The position numbers were made by a program, and so were the translations under genes. The notes under the pieces were generated by a model. The model had not been told where the DNA came from. It made no database searches and saw nothing but the letters and a program-made list of their open reading frames with translations. Positions 5,456 through 7,754 of a DNA stretch of 7,754 nt are shown one piece after another; position 1 is the stretch's first letter, and every line of letters begins with the position of its first letter. Origin of the DNA: Clostridia bacterium (GTDB lineage Bacteria; Bacillota; Clostridia; Oscillospirales; Butyricicoccaceae); the NCBI GenBank assembly GCA_017547995.1, contig JAFYNW010000281.1:1-7754 (forward strand). Direction: 5' to 3'.

Positions 5456-5622
5456 GGATGAATGATTCGGGAGAGAACACTTAAATGTGTCGCCGAAGGG
5501 GCAGTGCAGCCAACTCTCAGGCAAAAGTACCGGGTCAGGACGTAACTCTGGAAAGCCCCAAAGGGCACCGACGAAGCAACCTCAGCAATGGGGGAAATCT
5601 TTCAGGTCAGTACATACAGAGG
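5456..5622 (+). promoter_or_regulatory. Tandem glycine riboswitch
   Basis: Two glycine aptamers lie head to tail in the gcvT leader. In aptamer 1, GAGAG (5471-5475) pairs with CTCTC (5514-5518). ACAC/GTGT (5477-5480/5487-5490) forms a helix before the conserved CGCCGAAGGGGC, and AGGCAAAAGTACC closes it. Aptamer 2 has P1 CTCTG (5546-5550) / CAGAG (5617-5621), GAAAG (5551-5555) / CTTTC (5599-5603), GCCC/GGGC (5555-5558/5563-5566) and the core ACCGACGAAGCAA. The leader GGATGAAT and the linker near GTCAGGAC fit the leader-linker kink-turn of this class. In this family glycine binding controls the downstream gcv genes. The second aptamer departs from consensus in the core and in the AGGTCAGTAC segment. 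Confidence 0.95.
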
Positions 5623-5658
5623 CACAAATCAAGGAATTGGTTTGTGCCTTTTTCTTTT
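5618..5658 (+). terminator. Riboswitch expression-platform terminator
   Basis: GGCACAAATC (5621-5630) pairs with GGTTTGTGCC (5639-5648) around an eight-base loop, followed by TTTTTCTTTT. The stem can extend outward through 5618-5620 with 5649-5651. Bases 5618-5621 also form the 3' strand of aptamer 2 P1. Glycine-bound P1 would therefore shorten the base of the terminator, consistent with an ON switch. Confidence 0.9.
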
Positions 5659-5700
5659 GTTAAAAAACAAACTATTTATCGATTGAAAGGAAAATCACCG

Positions 5701-6795
5701 ATGGAAAAGAAAACTCCAATCTATGATTGCCACGTTGAACTGGGAGGAAAAATCGTTCCTTTCGCAGGCTATTCTCTTCCTGTTCAGTATCCTAACGGCG
5801 TTATCAAGGAACACATGGCTGTAAGAACAGCAGCAGGTCTCTTTGACGTTTCCCACATGGGCGAACTCTTGCTCAAGGGTCCTGATGCATTCAAGAACCT
5901 TCAGTATATCGTAGCAAACGACTGCGAAGGCATGGTTGACGGCCAGTGCAGATACACACCGCTCTGCAACGAAAACGGCGGTATCGTAGATGACCTTCTC
6001 ATCTGCCGCATCAACGAAAATGCATACCTTCTCGTTGTAAACGCAGCTAACAAGGATAAGGACTTTGAACATATCAAGAAGTACGTCACAGGTGACTGCG
6101 TAGCAGAAGACCTCTCCGAAGGCATTGCACAGTTTGCTCTTCAGGGTCCAAAGGCTCCTGCTATCATCAAGAGAATGGCAGACGAAAATACAATTCCTAA
6201 GAAGTACTACACATTCACAGTTACTGAAGTTGCAGGCGTAAAGTGCCTCCTCTCCAGAACAGGCTACACAGGCGAGCTCGGCTATGAACTCTACTGCGCA
6301 GCTGAAGATGCAGTAGGTCTCTGGAACAGCCTCCTCAAGGAAGGCGAAGCTGACGGCCTTATCCCATGCGGTTTAGGTGCACGTGACACACTCCGTCTTG
6401 AAGCTTCCATGCCTCTTTACGGCCACGAAATGAACGACGAAATCACACCTTTCGAAGCAGGCATCGAATTCTTCGTAAAGATGGAAAAGGCAGACTTCGT
6501 TGGCAAGAGCGCTCTCGTTGGCAAGGAAAACCCTGAAAACAAGCGTTACGGCCTCAAGGTTACAGGCAGAGGTATCGTCCGTGAAGAATGCGAAGTTATT
6601 CTCAACGGTGAAGTTATCGGCAAGACAACGTCCGGCACACACTGCCCTGCAGTAGGTCCTGTTGCTATGGCTCTTCTCAAGGGCGAGCCTGCAGAAGGCA
6701 CAAAGGTTGAAGTAAGCGTAAGAGGACGTACAGTTGAAGCTGAAATCATCCCAATGCCATTCTACAAGAGACCATCAACAAAGACAGCAAAGTAA
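5701..6795 (+). CDS. gcvT: Glycine cleavage system T protein (aminomethyltransferase)
   Basis: The 364-residue protein transfers the methylene group from the aminomethyl-lipoyl H protein to tetrahydrofolate, releasing ammonia. Characteristic blocks are FAGYSLPVQY (21-30), LFDVSHMGE (47-55), GGIVDD (93-98) with the catalytic Asp97, FALQGPKA (145-152), SRTGYTGELGYELY (185-198), GARDTLRLEASMPLYGHEM (226-244) and TTSGTHCPAVG (309-319). The last block usually reads TSGTxSPTLG, a mild deviation. The length is normal for the family. The frame stays open upstream to 5485, but those codons are riboswitch RNA. The ATG at 5701, preceded by AAAGGAA (5686-5692), starts with MEKKTPIYDCHVELGGK, a typical GcvT N-terminus. 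Expression depends on readthrough of the glycine-controlled terminator. gcvH follows after 49 bases. Confidence 0.97.
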   Translation: MEKKTPIYDCHVELGGKIVPFAGYSLPVQYPNGVIKEHMAVRTAAGLFDVSHMGELLLKGPDAFKNLQYIVANDCEGMVDGQCRYTPLCNENGGIVDDLLICRINENAYLLVVNAANKDKDFEHIKKYVTGDCVAEDLSEGIAQFALQGPKAPAIIKRMADENTIPKKYYTFTVTEVAGVKCLLSRTGYTGELGYELYCAAEDAVGLWNSLLKEGEADGLIPCGLGARDTLRLEASMPLYGHEMNDEITPFEAGIEFFVKMEKADFVGKSALVGKENPENKRYGLKVTGRGIVREECEVILNGEVIGKTTSGTHCPAVGPVAMALLKGEPAEGTKVEVSVRGRTVEAEIIPMPFYKRPSTKTAK

Positions 6796-6844
6796 TAAAA
6801 TATAAAAGACATTAACATTAACTAATATTAAAGGAGATTTTACT

Positions 6845-7225
6845 ATGAACATCCCAACAAATCTTATGTATTCCAAGGACCACGAATGGGTTAAGATGCT
6901 CAATGACGGCACAGCACTCGTTGGTATCACAGACCACGCACAGTCCGAACTCGGCGACATCGTATTCATCAACCTCCCAGTAGTTGGCGACGAAGTTGTT
7001 ATGGACGAACCTCTCGGTGACGTAGAATCTGTTAAGGCTGTTTCTGATATCATCTGCCCAATTTCCGGCACAGTTGCAGAAATCAACGAAGAACTCCTCA
7101 CAGCTCCACAGGCTATCAATGAAGACGCATACGAAGCATGGCTCATCCGTGTTGAAAACGTAACAGATAAGGCAGACCTTCTCACAGCAGAAGAATACGC
7201 AGAATTCGTAGAAGCGGAGAAGTAA
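6845..7225 (+). CDS. gcvH: Glycine cleavage system H protein (lipoyl carrier)
   Basis: The 126-residue protein is the lipoylated shuttle that carries the aminomethyl group from the P protein to the T protein and is reoxidised by lipoamide dehydrogenase. The lipoylation site is Lys64 in GDVESVKAVSD (58-68). The N-terminal YSKDHEWVK (9-17) and GITDHAQSELGDIVFINLP (27-45) are typical, as is EAWLIRV (112-118). The length is usual. AAAGGAG (6830-6836) lies eight bases before the ATG. Every lysine is AAG and alanine and threonine codons are strongly skewed, which suggests high expression. The GGAG for gcvPA lies inside its 3' end, so the two genes are translationally close. Confidence 0.98.
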   Translation: MNIPTNLMYSKDHEWVKMLNDGTALVGITDHAQSELGDIVFINLPVVGDEVVMDEPLGDVESVKAVSDIICPISGTVAEINEELLTAPQAINEDAYEAWLIRVENVTDKADLLTAEEYAEFVEAEK

Positions 7226-7228
7226 TCA

Positions 7229-7754
7229 ATGGGAAGCTATATTCCATCTTCTCTTTCAGAAAGACAGGAAATGCTTAAAGCTATCGGTGCAAACAGCATC
7301 GATGAGCTTTTTGCGGTCATTCCTGAAAAGGTTCGTTTCAACGGTGACCTCAATCTTCCAAAGGGCCTCAATGAAATCGAGCTCCGTCGCAAGATGAATG
7401 CAATGGCTGCGAAGAATACAGTTTTCCCTGTAATTTTCCGCGGTGCAGGTGCTTATGACCACCACATCCCATCCATCGTAAAGTATATCCCTGCAAAGGA
7501 AGAGTTCCTTACAACTTATACACCATACCAGGCTGAAATCAGCCAGGGTGTGCTTCAGTCTATTTTTGAATACCAGACAATCATCTGTCAGCTTACAGGC
7601 ATGGACGTTTCCAATGCATCTGTATACGATGGCGCAACTGCAGCGGCTGAAGCTGTTGCTATGTGCCGTGACAGAAAGCGCACAAAGGCTCTTGTTTCCG
7701 CTTCCGCTCATCCTGAAGTAATCGAAACAATCCGTACGTACTGCAAGGCATCCA
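7229..7754 (+). CDS. gcvPA: Glycine dehydrogenase (decarboxylating) subunit 1, 5' part
   Basis: The frame opens three bases after the gcvH stop and runs off the window; 175 codons are visible out of roughly 440-450 in the family. The start reads MGSYIPSSLSERQEMLKAIG, and the conserved blocks RGAGAYDHHIPSIV (71-84), YTPYQAEISQGVLQSIFEYQ (97-116) and VYDGATAAAEA (132-142) are those of the N-terminal half of the P protein. In Bacillota this half is a separate gene and pairs with GcvPB, which carries the PLP-binding lysine. The complex decarboxylates glycine and loads the aminomethyl group onto GcvH. GGAG at 7216-7219, inside gcvH, is the ribosome binding site. gcvPB probably follows outside the window. 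No frameshift is seen in the visible part. Confidence 0.96.
   Translation, partial: MGSYIPSSLSERQEMLKAIGANSIDELFAVIPEKVRFNGDLNLPKGLNEIELRRKMNAMAAKNTVFPVIFRGAGAYDHHIPSIVKYIPAKEEFLTTYTPYQAEISQGVLQSIFEYQTIICQLTGMDVSNASVYDGATAAAEAVAMCRDRKRTKALVSASAHPEVIETIRTYCKAS

Noticed and set aside
5485..5700. An upstream in-frame extension of gcvT (72 extra codons)
   Set aside because: The stretch is the glycine riboswitch and its terminator. Conserved GcvT sequence begins at 5701 behind a proper ribosome binding site.
1..7754. CRISPR arrays, insertion sequences, prophage genes or toxin-antitoxin pairs
   Set aside because: I found no regularly spaced repeats, transposase or integrase motifs, or paired small toxin-like genes; the 40-codon gene has no partner.

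Overview
The window looks like chromosomal DNA from an anaerobic, low-to-mid GC member of the Bacillota (Firmicutes), in the Clostridia or Negativicutes range; I cannot place it more closely. The reasons are strong AGGAGG-type ribosome binding sites before nearly every gene, sigma-A-like promoters, a tandem glycine riboswitch with an intrinsic terminator, a split glycine decarboxylase (gcvPA as its own gene), and several [4Fe-4S] redox proteins. No phage, IS, CRISPR or clear horizontal-transfer signature is visible.

Layout. Positions 1-495 hold a promoter and a short peptide-deformylase-like gene whose catalytic Gln position reads Met. Positions 496-584 look like a GC-rich interspersed repeat. 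Positions 621-1796 encode an aldo/keto reductase fused to a two-cluster ferredoxin domain, ending in a terminator. Positions 1863-3421 form a self-contained unit (extended -10 promoter, gene, terminator) for a signal-less serine carboxypeptidase (S10) family protein with very strong codon bias. Positions 3450-4725 hold a two-gene operon: a gamma-class carbonic anhydrase-like protein and a short QueG-like double [4Fe-4S] protein. Its terminator appears bidirectional and faces a convergent 40-codon gene on the minus strand (4768-4890) with an excellent Shine-Dalgarno. Positions 5027-5220 are a complete tRNA-Leu(GAG) unit. Positions 5221-5403 contain only an orphan terminator-like hairpin. Positions 5404-7754 are the glycine cleavage operon: consensus promoter, tandem glycine riboswitch, terminator, gcvT, gcvH and the first part of gcvPA, which runs off the window.

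How the genes work together. The gcv genes encode the aminomethyltransferase, the lipoyl carrier and half of the decarboxylase of the glycine cleavage system. The 3' strand of the second aptamer's P1 overlaps the terminator stem, which fits a glycine-ON switch. The other genes are separate household or redox functions. I see no convincing new multi-gene system. The items most worth a second look are the 40-codon gene with a dyad near its promoter, the deformylase-like protein with a changed motif 1, the cytoplasmic S10 protein, and the orphan terminator at 5293-5323.
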